A stretch of DNA of 64,000 nt from Lindgomyces ingoldianus (GCF_010093535.1 NW_022985190.1:730169-794168), one strand, 5' to 3'. Positions 43,127 through 56,747 are shown, numbered from the stretch's first letter. A program made the numbers and translations. Notes: a model not told the origin generated them from the letters alone.

Positions 43127-46100
43127 GTACCCCCCCTCTTATTAGAAAAAGAATTCTTTACATTAGTAGTTCTAGCATTAGGTTATTTTTGTTAGAGTAT
43201 AAGTTTAGTTTAAATAAGTATTAGGCATAAAATTAAGTTACTATAAAGTTCTTTTATAAAGCTTCTGTAAGTTTCTATAATAGTTTATTATATCTAGTCT
43301 ATTTTATAAAGTATTTATAAATATATTTTTTTTTATTAAACTAGATTTATTTAACATCTTCTATAACATATTTTAGTTTATTATTTATAATAATAAGTTT
43401 AGGTAGCAAGTTTAGCTGTTTAAGTAGATAGTTAAATTTAGAAGCTACTTAGCGCAGCAACAATACATAGAACACAGGGTGTATTTTTATGCTGTTAGGT
43501 AGAATTAATTAGTAAGCATGCAATAAAACTATATAAGCTACTATAAAGGGGCTAAGGTTTTTCTAATTAAGTTTTTTTAATTATTAGTTTATTTAGATAT
43601 TTCTAGTGTCTAGCTAGACCTTCTTGCTAGCTGCATACATAGGGGTAGAGGTTTAAGATTAGTTTATATACTTTTATTAAAAAGCTTAAGCCTATATAAG
43701 CTTTTTATAAACATATTTAAATATATTTTAGATTTTATTAATAAGTCTATTTATGTTTATTACTTATATAAATTAATAAGTTAGTTAAAGAGTATTTATA
43801 AGTAGTTTAAATTCTATTTAGAGGTAGTATCTATAGTTTACTAAAAACAGAGATACTTATGTTAATTTAGATGTTATGTTATTAGCTTTAAACTATGCTA
43901 TAGTTAACTATTTTACCTAGTTATTTTACTAGTAGTTTATGTACACTTATAGGACTTATTTTATTACAGTGTTTATGTTCTTAGTCTAGCTATTAGTCTC
44001 TAGGTAAAAAGCTGTAGATAGATAGAGGACAATTTAGAGCTATTTATAGAGTTTGTTCTAAAAGGCTAAGACAAACTGCGTACCTCTATCTAATATAATT
44101 ATGTTAGGCAGGCTATAGTAAACCTATACATATTAGTAGAATAACTAAGCTATATTAAAAGCAGTTATAGAGAAATATAGTATTAAGTGTTAATACTTAG
44201 TTAAGTAATTAATAACTACTATAATATTTATATACTTTTTAGATAAAAGTAGGTTTATAATAAAATTAATTAATATGTCTTTTTAAGCTTATTTAAAAAT
44301 TAGGAGTAGTTTAAGTAGGCTATTATACCTTTCTTAAAAGGCTTTTACTTTACAGCAAGTATAGCAACATAATATGTATTAGTGTACAGTATAGAACATG
44401 CAGGGCTAGTAGTACTCTCTCTATAGTATGTTAAGAGTCTTTTCTCTGCCTAAGTGTTTTTTAACAGGCAAGTTATGTATAATTTAAAGTAGTTTAATTC
44501 TTAGTTTATTAGAATTAAAGATTATAAGTTAGTTATAGTAATATAGCTTACTATTTTAGTTTTTATAGTTAGCTAGTGTTACTTTTTTTAACTAACTAGT
44601 GCTGTTTTAAAGCAGGTTTAAAGTTTTTTAGATAAATTTATTATTTAAATACTTATTAGTAATAATTTAATTAATTATTTAATTTATTTTATTTAAGTTA
44701 AGGTCTAAAAATAGCTTAAGTTAGAGTAAAGTTTAGTGTTAAGCTTTTTACACTTCTTTCTAAGCAGGGACATTTTAGGATTACCTTATAAAAGCATTTA
44801 GTTTCCTTCTGTTTTAACTAGAATAATAAGTAATCTTAAAATTAAAATAAGACAGGTATTTAAACTAATAAGCTTATTAGTAGCTAAGTTATTTTATAGT
44901 TATAAAGTACTACAAGTTCTTATAGTTAGATAGAACTTGTATTAGATGCGCTGCACTTTCTAGTTTAGGTTGCTATTATTTAAAGTAGTGTACTATAGCA
45001 AGTAATTTTTTATTATAGATCTTATAATTACCTTCTGCAGGACTTATTCTTTTTAAGAAGTATGTAATAGGCCTAATAGTCCTATCTAGCTTAGTCTAGA
45101 AGAGAACTCCTGCTACTACATAGTCTAAGGCATTAGCTTCTATAAGTATTAGTAGTTTAAAGTTAAAGTAGTAAAGTATTAGGGCTTTAGTAAAAGCTTT
45201 CTTTAGCTAGTTAAAAGACTATTAGTAATTTAAGTTAAAGTTAAATTAAACTTTTTTTTTAGTAAGTGTAATTATAGGGCTTACTAGCTGTAAAAAGTTA
45301 TTAATAAATTATTAGTAAAAGTTAGTAAATCTTATAAAAGCTTAAACATCTTTTATGTTCTTTAGGTATTACTAATCTAGCATAGTCTAAACCTTAACAG
45401 GGTCTATTTAAATGCTATCTATAAAGATTATATATCTTAAATATATAACCTTTAATTAGTAGAACTTACATTTATCTACATTAAGTTACAGACCTGCTTT
45501 TTTTATAGCCTTTAGCACTAGGCGTATATACTGTTTGTGCTCTAAAAGGCTATTACTGTAGATTAGAATATTATTAATATACATAGTGCAGAACACATCT
45601 AGGTAGGGTTAGAGTAAGTTGTTTATAAAATATTAAAAAGTACTAGGCGTGTTAGCTAAGCTAAAGGGCATTACTAGGTACTTAAATAGTCTATATTAGG
45701 TCTAAAATGCTGTTAGCTACTTATTACCCTTTACTATCCTTAGCTTATTAAAGGTAGTAATAATATTTAACTTTATAAAATACTTTACTTTACTTAGTTA
45801 GCTTAAGGTTTCTTATAAAAAAAAAATTAAGTATTAGTTTTTAATAGTAATAGTGTTTAGTTCTTAGTAGTTAATATAGAATTAAAGCCTACCTCTAAGT
45901 TTCTTTATAAATAGTATAAGTAACACTACTAGTAAGAAGCTAGCTTAAATAAACCTTTTTTTTAGGTTTTTATTAAGGTATTTTTAAAGCACTTTTAATT
46001 TGTTTAGTAATATCTTATATAGTAGCTTATAACTAAGTTGTTTACTAGGCTTAAGAGTTATCTAGTAATTATATAGACATTATATTAGAAGCTTATTAAA

Positions 46101-48152
46101 CTTATCTTAAAAAAAAACATGTAATAAGTTATAGTAGTCTTAAAAAACTATTATCTTTAAGTTAGTGTGTTTTTAGAGAGCTAAAGCTTAGTTTATATTA
46201 GAAATTATAACTGCATAGATTTTGTAATCTAGTTATTAAGCTAGAGTTATAAATAAAGTAGGTCTTATGTAGTAGATGTCTATCTGCTGTTTAAGTCCTA
46301 GTTTATATTTAAATTAGGTAAGTAAAGGTTTTTTAAAAGCTTTTTCTTTTTTAAGTTTAAGCAGTTGTTAAATTATTTTACATAGCCTATCTTAGTAAAA
46401 GGCCTAGCTTATTAGCCTTACTTAGGTAGTTTTTCTCTAAGTTATTAAAAAGTAGGTCTAAAAACTTTTTATATTAAGTGCTATTTAGGTGTTGTTTAGG
46501 TGTAAGCATAAGCATATATTTTAGCATTAGAAAGAGTTAAAGTTTAGAACTTACTCTTAGTAATTAAAGGCAACTTTATGCTAATATAGCTATAGTTGTT
46601 CTAGAATTAGGTTATAATGTCCTATGTTTATTACATAGAGCTTAATCTGCTCCTTATAGTATTAGTAGGTAATTATAATAGTTATAGTACAAAAAATAAA
46701 ACTTTTTTAAGTTATTTTTTATTAAATCTAGTTAAGTAAATTATTTAAGTAAGTAGTGTTAATTAAAGATTTAGTTTATGCGCTAGTTTTTTATTAATGT
46801 AACCTATGCTATTTACTCTTAAGTTAATAAGAGCTTATATTAGAGCTAATATAGTTTTTTATTATAAACATATAAGAATATTAACTTAGTACTTCTAGTT
46901 ATTAGTAGGGGACTTAGCCTATAGGTTAGCAGAGATCTAGTGTTAAATTAGTCCTAAAGGGCAACTTAGCCCTAGGACAAGCCTTTTTGCAGGCTCCTAC
47001 TGCTATAGCTGCGGCTATGTTAAGAGTAGTAAGAGGGATTAAGGCTTAAATATAAGTTAAAGCCTTTATAAAAATAAGATTAAAATAGTAAAAATCTTTA
47101 ATAAGTGCTAGCAGCGCTACTTACATAGACTTAAGAAAAGAGAATAAAGTAGTTTTAAAAGATATAACTATACTTACTACACTTAAAGTATTAACTTTTT
47201 TTTTTATAATCTTTACACTTTTTAGAACTAACTAAAGCATAATTTAAATTAATTTTTATTATATTAAAGTTTTTATTTATAACTGCGCTAGTTTAGGGGT
47301 GTATTAAGGCTTATACAGAGAGGAACCTTATGTTATTATTATAGGTAGTAATTAAGTTTGCATACGTGTTAAGGTTGTTTAGAAGGGGTTCTCCTACTAT
47401 AGCGTGTTACAGTTTAGTTAAGAGGGAGTTATATAGGGCTATAATTAGACCTATTTTATTTAAGCCTATATTAAATATAAGTTAGCAGAACTTAGTAAAG
47501 TGTAAAGTAAAGCTTTTTTTTTTATTATAAAGTGTTTAGGTAACTTAAGGCTGTTAACTTTTTATTTAAGTCTCTATAAGTTACTTATAAGAACACTATA
47601 AATTAATCTAGGTTAATAATATCTTTATTTATTAGTAAGTTAATTAAGGCTGTTACATTATAGTTAAGTTAAAAGTAGGCATATAGTAACTAAAAGCGTT
47701 TAGAGAAGAATTAGTCTACATTTCTTTTAAGTTTATATTAGAGCTTATGTAAAAAAGAAGGTAGGTCTTTCTGTTTTCTATTAAACAGTAGGGGATTAGA
47801 GAGTTAGTTAGATTTTATTACTAAGTTAAAAAGATTATAAGTTATAAGCAGTGTTAAGCAGAAAAGAGTTAAGCTATTTCTAGACTTTTAAGTAGGCTTT
47901 AAGGCTAGTAAGTTCTTAGTTTCTACTACTATAACAGGAGTTAAGGCAGAAACAGACTACTTAATAACATAAAGCTATTCTTTAAAGTTCTTTTAAAAAG
48001 CTTTAAAGCTTATAACATAGTAGCTTTCTTATAAAGTAAGCGCTTTTTAAAAAGCTTTTTAGCTTACTTTAATAGCTTAAAGTTATGTAAGTACTAAGCT
48101 TATTAAATTAGATTTAGAGGCTATTTTTAGCTAGAGTTTTAACATAATATAA

Positions 48153-48470
48153 TGTTATAATTATGCACAAGTAAGGTTATAGAGCTTTACAGAAGTCTAG
48201 TTTAATTACTATGTAAGGTATTATAGTAGGTACAAGATGTTATGTAAGGAATAGAAAGGTTTAGAAGGAAATTAGTAATTAAATACTTAGCTTAAAAGTC
48301 TAAGCGCTTTAGGTATAAATTAAGCCTATTTTAGGTTTAGTTAGTGTTAAAGCAGTTTATGCTTAAGTTTATGTCTGTGTTATGTTGTATTTGTGTTAAA
48401 CGTGCACTAATAATACTCTAGTACGCGTCTAATACAGTTATGTCTGGGATCTGAGGAGGATACCGTGACA
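48153..48470 (-). repeat. 5' LTR of the 42,809-48,470 element
   Basis: 318 bp. The inner start is mutated (TGTTATAATTATGCACAAG) and the outer end unmutated (GGATACCGTGACA). Confidence 0.85.
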
Positions 48471-48504
48471 ATTTCTTTAACATATACTTTATAATAACTA
48501 GTAT

Positions 48505-48812
48505 TGTAACGGCGCAGGCAAGACAATAGGTCCAAATGCGGTAGGAATCCACTTAGAGGTATATGGAAGTGCGTGGGGACTTAATAACCTAGGAATACTA
48601 TTAAAACCTATAGGCCTTGTACAAAAGGATATTAGAAAACTATTAAGCTAGCTACAGAAGAGAGGTGCGACTAAATACTTAGGGGAATAGGGGTAACAGC
48701 AGGGGGCAGGGCAGGGTCGGAGCCAGGTCGAGTCAGGGTCGGGGCCGATACAGGGACCCTTTAGATAGGTTCTAAGCAGCCCTAGATGGAACGATTCATG
48801 AGAATTGTTACA
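48505..48812 (-). repeat. Solo LTR of family B, 308 bp
   Basis: TGTAACGGCGCAGGC..GAGAATTGTTACA flanked by AGTAT (48500-48504 and 48813-48817). It is related to the 289-bp LTRs at 33,593 and 58,073, with a small expansion in a GGGTCGG-type repeated tract. It is only lightly mutated. Confidence 0.82.
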
Positions 48813-48901
48813 AGTATTAGAAATTATATAACATATTCTACTATTCAACTTGCTAAACTATTAAACCTAACAAAATCTCTTAGCATTGTAAACACTATGT
48901 A

Positions 48902-49436
48902 ACATACACTACAGGCAAGTTGCTTATATACCTAAGTTGCTTACTTTTGCTAAAACCCTACTAAACTACTCTTCCTACACTAATACATTTCTAATAACAC
49001 TACTTAGACATGCTAAAAGAATGTTAGATATAGCTTACACATTAGGCTTTAAAATAAAACATAACACTTTTAAAATAATATACTATAGCTATGTATAAAG
49101 TTTTTTTAAAAAATAATAAATAACTAATATGCTAGATGTAAGGCCGGATGTCCTAGAACGGGCTAGTATAGCCTCACCTGACCTGTTTGGAGGTTATATG
49201 ACCTGTGCTTTGTATATAAGCATGAATCCTAACAAGCGAGGCTTGGCAGCGATTTGTCTCTCTTACAATACACTCCTATCTTTCTCTGAAAGCTTGCTCT
49301 CAGTGCTATCCGTGCTACTTACCATCCCATCTTTACACTAGACAACTTATACAAGCTAATTCTAAAGCTAACTTATAAAGGCTAGGTAATAATAAAAAAT
49401 AAGTAATTATTAAGCATATACTTAAGCTATGTACAA
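48902..49436 (+). mobile_element. Fot1/pogo-family left-arm fragment, interrupted by a solo LTR
   Basis: Preceded by TA, it starts ACATACACTACAGGCAAGTT and follows the left arm of the fold-back elements to about 49,436. A 201-bp solo LTR plus its duplication sits inside at 49137-49342. Confidence 0.72.
49137..49337 (+). repeat. Solo LTR, 201 bp, nested in a Fot1 fragment
   Basis: TGTAAGGCCGG..CATCTTTACA with CTAGA on both sides (49132-49136 and 49338-49342). The related copy of the host element at 32,555-32,570 shows the uninterrupted site GCTAGACAACC, confirming insertion and the 5-bp duplication. A TATATAAGC motif in the middle resembles an LTR promoter. The plus-strand 70-codon frame across it is not a gene. 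Confidence 0.88.
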
Positions 49437-49549
49437 TAGGTGCTAAGAAGTCATCATCCTCTTGCTTAACTTACTATATTAGGTCAACCCACACACCTTA
49501 AAATTTTCCGCACTACTTGTTCTCCTCCTTCTCTACACTACTACTATGC

Positions 49550-49839
49550 TGTAACGATTCTACGAATCGTTCCATCTCGGGTCGCTCGGATCCTATCCGA
49601 AGGGTCCCCGTATCGGCCCCGACCATGACTCGACCTAGTCCCCTGCAGTTACCCCTATTCCCGCATGTATTTAGTCGCACCTTGCCCCTGTAGCTAGCTT
49701 AGTAGTTTTCTAATATCCTACGTACAAGGCCTATAGGTGTTATTAGTATTCCTAGGTCTCTAAGTCCCCACGCACTCCTATATGCCTCTAAGTAGATTTA
49801 TACTGCATTTAGACCTATTATCTTGCCTGCGCTGTTATA
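49550..49839 (+). repeat. 5' LTR of the 49,550-56,747 element
   Basis: 290 bp. The left half is unmutated (ATTCTACGAATCGTTCCATC); the right end is mutated (GCTGTTATA for GCCGTTACA). Confidence 0.88.
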
Positions 49840-52800
49840 TTATATTAGAAAACTTACTTTTGCTAGTAACAGCCTTATTAATAATATTACATTAATTATT
49901 TATTTAACTATGTCTAACTTTAAAAAGTGTCTAATTTAGTTTAAGTTGCTATTTTTACACACTATTACATTTAATTATTTAGTTAGTATAAATAAGATCT
50001 TAGAGACTTTTTATTAACTAAAGCCTTTAGGTTTAGAACTTCTTATCCTCTGTAATTAAAATTGCCTTTAAAAAAGTTGTAAAAAGTGCGCTAAAGTAGA
50101 AACTTAAAAACTACTAATAACTTATTAGAATTAGAGACAACTACTAATGCTTAACTCTTAACTACTATTAGATCTTATTATAAAGACTATAACCTATTCT
50201 AGCTGCAGCTAAGGTAAAATGCTTACTTTTAAAACTAAACTACTACTAACTTTAATAGCTAAACCTTTTTTTGTAGGACTTAAAGCTAAAAACTTACTAG
50301 ATTTAAAGTTAAACTCTAGTAGTATAGCTCTTAAGAACTAAGTTACTTAATTAAGGGCATAAATTAAATAGCTAACTAGATTAAAAACTATTAGTTTTAA
50401 TTATTTTCTACTAACTACTAAATTACTTATAATAATGCCTTAAATTACTTTTACTACTTTAATAGTAAGAGACTTTTTAGGCACCTTTAAGCTCTTTTAA
50501 AGCTACTTTACTAAATATATGCCTAAGATTAAGAACTTTATAAATAGTAAAAAACCTATGTTTAAATAATAGTAAGCCTTTATTATAGATAGACTTAACA
50601 TTAATGCAGATTACTATTAAAGTAAGCGCGCACGTATAGCGTTAGTATAGGGACACACTGCTAGTATTGCAAAGAAATACCTAGAGCCTAGATACCTAGC
50701 TAAATTAAATAACTTTTAGTTTAAAAACATAAAAAAATAATTAAGCTTTTATAAACATACTTTATTACTAGTAATAAAGAGATAGAGGCGCAACAGGCGT
50801 TTTAGACTTTAAAAATAAGTAAAGAAAAAGCATTTTTTACTTTTAAAGCTTACTTTATTAGTGCTGCTGTTAAAAAGTTTATATTAAAAGCAGAATAGTT
50901 TTTCTACTTATAGAAAAAGATACTACCTAGCTTAAAAGTACTAAACTTAGGTTTTAAGCACACTTAAAAGGGCTTTTTTTAAGACTATAGTAGCCTACCT
51001 AACAGCCTATAACATAGAAAAAAGGAATACCCTTGCTATTTTAGAGTAAACTGTTAATCTTACTTAATAGTTTACTATTAGATCTAGTATAGATTAGTCT
51101 TAAAAGGTTTCTAGTAATATATTTAAGGCAGTATACTATTCTAGTGCACTCTAACCTGCACCTCTATTAGTACCCTAGTCTACCTTAGTTACCTATAAAC
51201 AATCTAGCTAAACACCTGCCCTAGAAAGACAGACAACTTCTAGCAACTATTATAATTATAAAAAACTAAAACATTTTGCTAGCAACTACCTTATTTTTAG
51301 AGTATAAAAAATAGAGTTAGAGCAGTAAGATTTTAAAAAAGAATTTATAAACATAAATAATTTTAATCTAAATGCCTTTTTAATAAGAAATAGTAACACC
51401 TAAAAAAACTCTTTATTTTAAGCTTAAGTAAGTATAATTTATTAAACATTAATTTATTACACTTATTTAGAGAAAAACACTTCTAAGTTTCTACTATTTT
51501 ATATTTAAAAAGCATTAGAGTCTGTTTAAATTTTTTAGTTAATACTAGCGCTTATAGTTTTTTATTTATTAACTTACTAACTACTAAGTTATTATTTTAA
51601 TGCTTTTATATTCTTATCTAACACTTACTATTTAAAGTTATAGTTAAGGGCTTTTAAAATTAGATCTAAGTCCCTATCTACTAGTATATCTGCCTGCACA
51701 TGTAAATTAATAGAAGAAGCATCTAAAACTGCCTTTTTATTATTATAAACCTTAGCTTCTAAAATTACATTATTAGCATTAAATAGTTATGTTGTTTTAA
51801 ACTCTATTTAGATACAGAGAGAAATTAGATTATATAGCCTAGCAAATATCTGCCTACCTATAAACTTTTACTGCCCTTGCTTATACAATTAACCTAGCCT
51901 GCGCGTGATAAAGAAGTAGAGCTAGATATTAAATAACACAACACACTATAAGAAAAGGACTAATTTTAGTAGTTATATAGCCTAACAATCTATTACATTA
52001 AAGGTTTGCTAAGGCTACTAAAATTATACAGATCTTCTATTATCTATAGTTTAAAGACACTTAAATTATTTTTCTACCTATCTATTAAAAAGTTTAGAAT
52101 AGGTCTAAAGAAGGTTTATTTAGCTACTATTACCTTAATTTTAGCAGATGCTTTTTATTTTAATATAAAAAGAAAAAAGAATAAGTTCTTTTTAACTTTT
52201 ATTTATAAAATTAAGTAGTTAATTAAAGATAAGTAAGCTTTATAGTTAAATACTAAACATAAAACTAAAGCATTAGTAAACCTTTAATTGCCCTTTAAAT
52301 ACTATTAGTACTAAGATGTATTTAGCCACATAGCAGCTTACTAGCTACTAGTACATTGTCTATATAACTATAAGATTGTCCTTACAGAGCCTTTTCCTAA
52401 TAGTTATAGTCTGTTATACAAACAGAACCTTAAGGAGCTAGAGGTAATAAAAAAATATATTATAGATAATCTAAAATATAGCTTTATTAAGTAGAGTTAG
52501 AGCCCTTTTACATCTTTTATTCTTTATATATAGAAACTAAATAGCAACTTATGTATCTATGTTAATTACTATAAACTTAACGCTCTTACCTGCAAAAATG
52601 TGTATCTAATACTACGCATAGACAAACTTTTATTAAGACCTACTAAGGCAGTAATTTTTACTAAGTTTAATATTTGCACAGCCTTTAATAAGATTAGGAT
52701 AGATCTAAGTTCTAAAAAGTGTACTACCTTTTAGACATAATATAAAACCTATAAGTGTAAAGTTTTGCCTTTTAGATTGTGTAATAGTCTAGTAACTTAC

Positions 52801-55800
52801 TAGCGCTATATAAACAATGTATTAATTAACTATCTAGATAATTTTTATATTACTTATCTTAATAACATTTTTATTTACTTTAAAAACAAAGTAACTTATA
52901 TTCTCTATGTTAAAAAAGTCTTAGAAAGGCTCTAGTAAGCAGAATTATAAGTAAAGATTAGAAAAAGTAAATTTTATATTACTTAAATAAGGTATCTTAG
53001 CTATATACTTTTAAACAAAGGACTAGAGGTTAACCTAGAGAAAGTAGAGGTGCTACGCAACTAGCAGGCGCCTACTACTGTAACAGGTGTAAAATCCTTT
53101 TTAGGCTTTACTAAATTTTATTAGCAATTTATTCTAAAAAATTTTTATATAGTAAAACTAATTATTATGCTTTAAAGCTCTACTACTTTTTTTATATAAA
53201 CTTTAGAGTGTAACATAGCTTTTAAAAAGCTAAAGTCTATGCTACTAAGTATACCTACACTTTGCTATTTTAACTTTATGTTATAAACTAAAATTAAAAC
53301 TAACACTTTTAATAGAGTAGTAGTAGGAGTCTTTTCTTAGAAACAAGTAGATAGAAATTAGTGCCCTGTATTATTCTATAGTAAGGTTCTATCTAGTTTA
53401 GAGCTAAACTAGAAGATACATAATAAAGAGCTATTTATAATTATTACTACATTTAAATAATAAAAAGCTAAGCTTACATTTATAGCAACAAGCACTCTAG
53501 TATATACTAATTATTATTTATTAAAGTACTATATAATAACAAAGGTGCTAAATGCTTGTTAGGTCTATTAAGCTAAAAAGTTAGCTTAGTATTACTTCTA
53601 AATTAAGTACACCTCTAGTAAGAATAACACTAGAGTAGACATTTTTAGTTGTTGTAAATAAGATATAGAAAATTTAAGAGCAGCTTAAACTAATAATAAG
53701 TTAAAAGTTTTACTAGGACTACACTAACTACACCTCTAAATTAACTCTAAACTAGCTTAGTACTATATTGCTTAAACAATAACTTAAGCAGCTACACTAA
53801 ATGTTATAGAAAAACTAGACTAGGTTATGTCTCTAAATTCTTTAAAATTAATTAATGTATTACTTTAAAAGAATTAAGCCTTTTTTATATAAAAGTAAAA
53901 ACTTCTACCTTGCTATTATTAGATAGGAAATAGACTACTTCTCTATGCTAACTGCTTATGTGTGCTAGTAGACTTATTACTGTGTACCTAACTTATTTAA
54001 AAAGTTTATAACTAAGTATCTTTAGCATATTCTAGTGCTACTAAGACTTATTAGTTACTAGCCTAAAAGTACTACTAAAAGAGTATAAAAGCTACTTATA
54101 AATAATATGTATAGAATTACCTTCTTTATTATAAGGCTTATCTAAAATAGACTTAAACTCTAGGTTTTATCTACTCTCTACTAATTCCTGCTTAACTAAT
54201 GCAGCACCTATGCATTAACTTTAAGGAGTTTTTTAAAGATAAGTCTAGATATAATTAAATTATAGTTATAATTAATTACTTATTAAAACAAGCTATTTCT
54301 ATCCCCTACTATAAAATAATTAACGCCTAGGGAATAGCTGCTTTATTTATTTAATAGGTGTACTATTTTAGCTACACACTTAAAACTATTATTTTTAACT
54401 AGGGACCTTAGTTTATATCTAGTTTCTAGTCTAAATTTTATTAAATTTTAAGTGTAAAAGTTAAGCTTTCTACTACTTATTATAAAAAAATAAATAGCTA
54501 AATAGAGATTATAAATAAGTATATTAATTAAAAACTAAGGCTTTTTATATTTTTTTACTAAGATAACTAGAGTTTTTTACTGCCCCTAATTAATTAGGCT
54601 TAGATAACTTTACTTTATATAATAATTAAAATGTTTTTATATTAAGTCCTATATAGCTCTAAACTATGTTAAAGCTAGGACTAGAAACATTCTATAGAAC
54701 CTATTATAGCTATAGACAAGCTAAATTATAAGGATGCTTTAGCATTAGCAACCTGCATGCATGTAGCCTAGGAGTTAGCTAAGACCTATATAGAAAAGGC
54801 CTAAGATTAGATGCAAACTGTAGTTAACTGCTACTACTAGCTAGTTAACTAGAAGGTTAGTAACATAGTCTACTTAAACACTAAGAACTTTACTATTTAA
54901 AGACTTAGCTAAAAACTATCTAAATAATAAAAAGGCCTCTTTAAAGTACTTAAATAAGTTAGAAAATTATACTACCTAAAGCTACTTTTAAAGTTAAAGA
55001 TATATAATGTCTTTACACTAAACATGCTCTGCAAAGACCCTTAGAATCTACTTCTAAAATAAAAACCTCTAAAACCCCCTAAAATTACTATTAATAAAGT
55101 AAAAGAGTAGAAAGTAGAGGAAATACTTACTAGTAAGCTTTACTAGAAAACACTTAAGTACTAAGTAAAATAAGTAGAACATAACCTTAATCTAGTCTAG
55201 TATAAGGCTTTAAATTTTATAGGTTCTCCCTATAAACTAAAGGCTTTTTATAATAAGCATTTAAATTAGCTAGAACTTTTAAAGGCCTTATGTAAGTAAA
55301 TTAAGGCTTTTAAAGCTAGTGTAGAAGGCATAAATTACTTAGTAAATAATAAGGTATAAAAGTAAAAAGTAAATTTATAGTTATACATAATAGTATTATA
55401 ACTTTATAGACATTGCGCTAGGGAGGTCTAACAGTAAGCTGTTAGACACCTCTAAACTCTCTTCTACCTCCTCCTTTACCCTTTTTTCTCTTCTCCCTCC
55501 CCTTCTTCCTCCCCTCTAGACTCCCTCTAAACCCCCTCTGCCTTATTCTTAGCTGCCTAAGAGCGCTGTAATGTCTGCCTAAAAGTTAGACACTAGAGCT
55601 TCTAGAGCTAAAACCTAATAAAGCAGCTTAGAGTTTTAGTAGAATAAGGCCACCTAGACACTAGCTACAGGAAGACTAGCTTTCTAACTCTTTATAACTT
55701 ACACTACCTGCGCTAGGTTCTAAGCAGACTTTAAAATAGCTTTAAAAGCTCTTTTTTTATCTTTTTTACTCCCTATGTTTTAGGCTGCTGCCTATAGCTT

Positions 55801-56457
55801 AAAATAGCTCTAAAGGACTAAAAATTCCTCTTTATAATATAAGAGGACTTACGCGCGCGTTAGTGAACTATACCCTAGCTATATTAGACTATATTTATAT
55901 AAAGTTGCATTTTTTATTATGTAAGGTGTAATACTTGCATTTCTTTAATCTAAAGGACTAAAAAAAGAACTTAACTTAAAGGCTACAGGCTAGGGCGTAG
56001 GCAGCCTAAAGGCAGATAACTTAAAAAGCCTCTAAAGAGGCTCTAGAAGGGGGGCAGAGCAGTATAGTAAATTTCTTTAATACTATAATTAGTTAGCAGA
56101 CTAAGCTATAAGATGTTAGGTGCATAATAATACTTATAAAGTAGAGATTTAGATAATAGCTAAAAAAGAAACTAACAATATTAATTAAACTATATAAGTA
56201 AAGTAAGTAAACACTTATTACTATAAATAATAAATTTACTATATTAATAATAACTACACTACTAGTTACTCTTAAATAAAAACATTATAACAAAGGCATT
56301 ATAATAGTATTAGGTTTTTAGTTTATTTTTTAGTAACAGGAAATTTTAGTTAAAATAGTTATACTTGTTATATCCTATCTAAATTAGTTTTAAATTAGTT
56401 CTAAATATTTTCTACACACTGCAAATAAGGACTATTAGCTTATAGAAAGGGGGGTAG

Positions 56458-56747
56458 TGTAACAATTCTACAAATTGTTCTATCTTAAGTTGCTTAGATC
56501 CTATCTAAAGGGTCCCTGTATCGGCCCTGACTATAACTTGACCTAGTCCCCTGCAGTTACCCCTATTCCTGCATGTATTTAGTCGCACCTTACCCCTGTA
56601 GCTAGCTCAGTAGTTTTCTAATATCCTACGTACAAGGCCTATAGGTGTCATTGGTATTCCCAGGTCTCTAAGTCCCCACGCACTCCTATATGCCTCTGAG
56701 TGGATTCATACCGCATTCGGACCCAGTGTCTTGCCTGCGCCGTTACA
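56458..56747 (+). repeat. 3' LTR of the 49,550-56,747 element
   Basis: 290 bp. The left end is mutated (TGTAACAATTCTACAAATTG) and the right half unmutated (CATTCGGACCCAGTG..GCCGTTACA). Confidence 0.88.

Larger units (their letters stand above)
42809..48470 (-). mobile_element. Full-length Ty3/gypsy retrotransposon, RIP-inactivated
   Basis: LTRs of 318 bp at 42809-43126 (3' LTR) and 48153-48470 (5' LTR), flanked by ATTTC (42804-42808 and 48471-48475). A purine-tract complement (GTACCCCCCCTCTTATT) lies beside the left LTR. On the minus strand the reverse transcriptase reads DVFCTMYINNILIYSNSLLEH at about 45,605-45,540, with the catalytic YIDD changed to YINN (45570-45581). It continues KAGL.LNVDKCKFY. 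RNase H lies around 45,100-44,800 and integrase further left. Nearly every frame is broken by TAA/TAG. Confidence 0.87.
49550..56747 (+). mobile_element. Full-length chromodomain Ty3/gypsy retrotransposon, family A, RIP-inactivated
   Basis: LTRs of 290 bp (49550-49839 and 56458-56747), flanked by TATGC (49545-49549 and 56748-56752), with a purine tract (AAAGGGGGGTAG) just before the 3' LTR. Order: gag with a degraded zinc knuckle near 50,610-50,660; reverse transcriptase at about 52,560-52,900 (KVLPFRLCNS-type block, then YLNN at 52855-52866 where YLDD is usual); RNase H to about 53,650; integrase about 53,950-54,950; chromodomain-like KVEEILTSKLY..GSPYKLKAFYNKH at about 55,100-55,265. About 1.2 kb separates this from the 3' LTR and includes a pyrimidine tract. 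The 70-codon plus-strand frame at 52,006 is only a gap between RIP stops. Confidence 0.9.

Noticed and set aside
48648..48848. 66-codon minus-strand frame
   Set aside because: It lies within the 308-bp solo LTR and runs past its end; no product is recognisable.
52006..52218. 70-codon plus-strand frame
   Set aside because: It is a piece of the degraded pol frame between two RIP stops of the family A element, not a separate gene.
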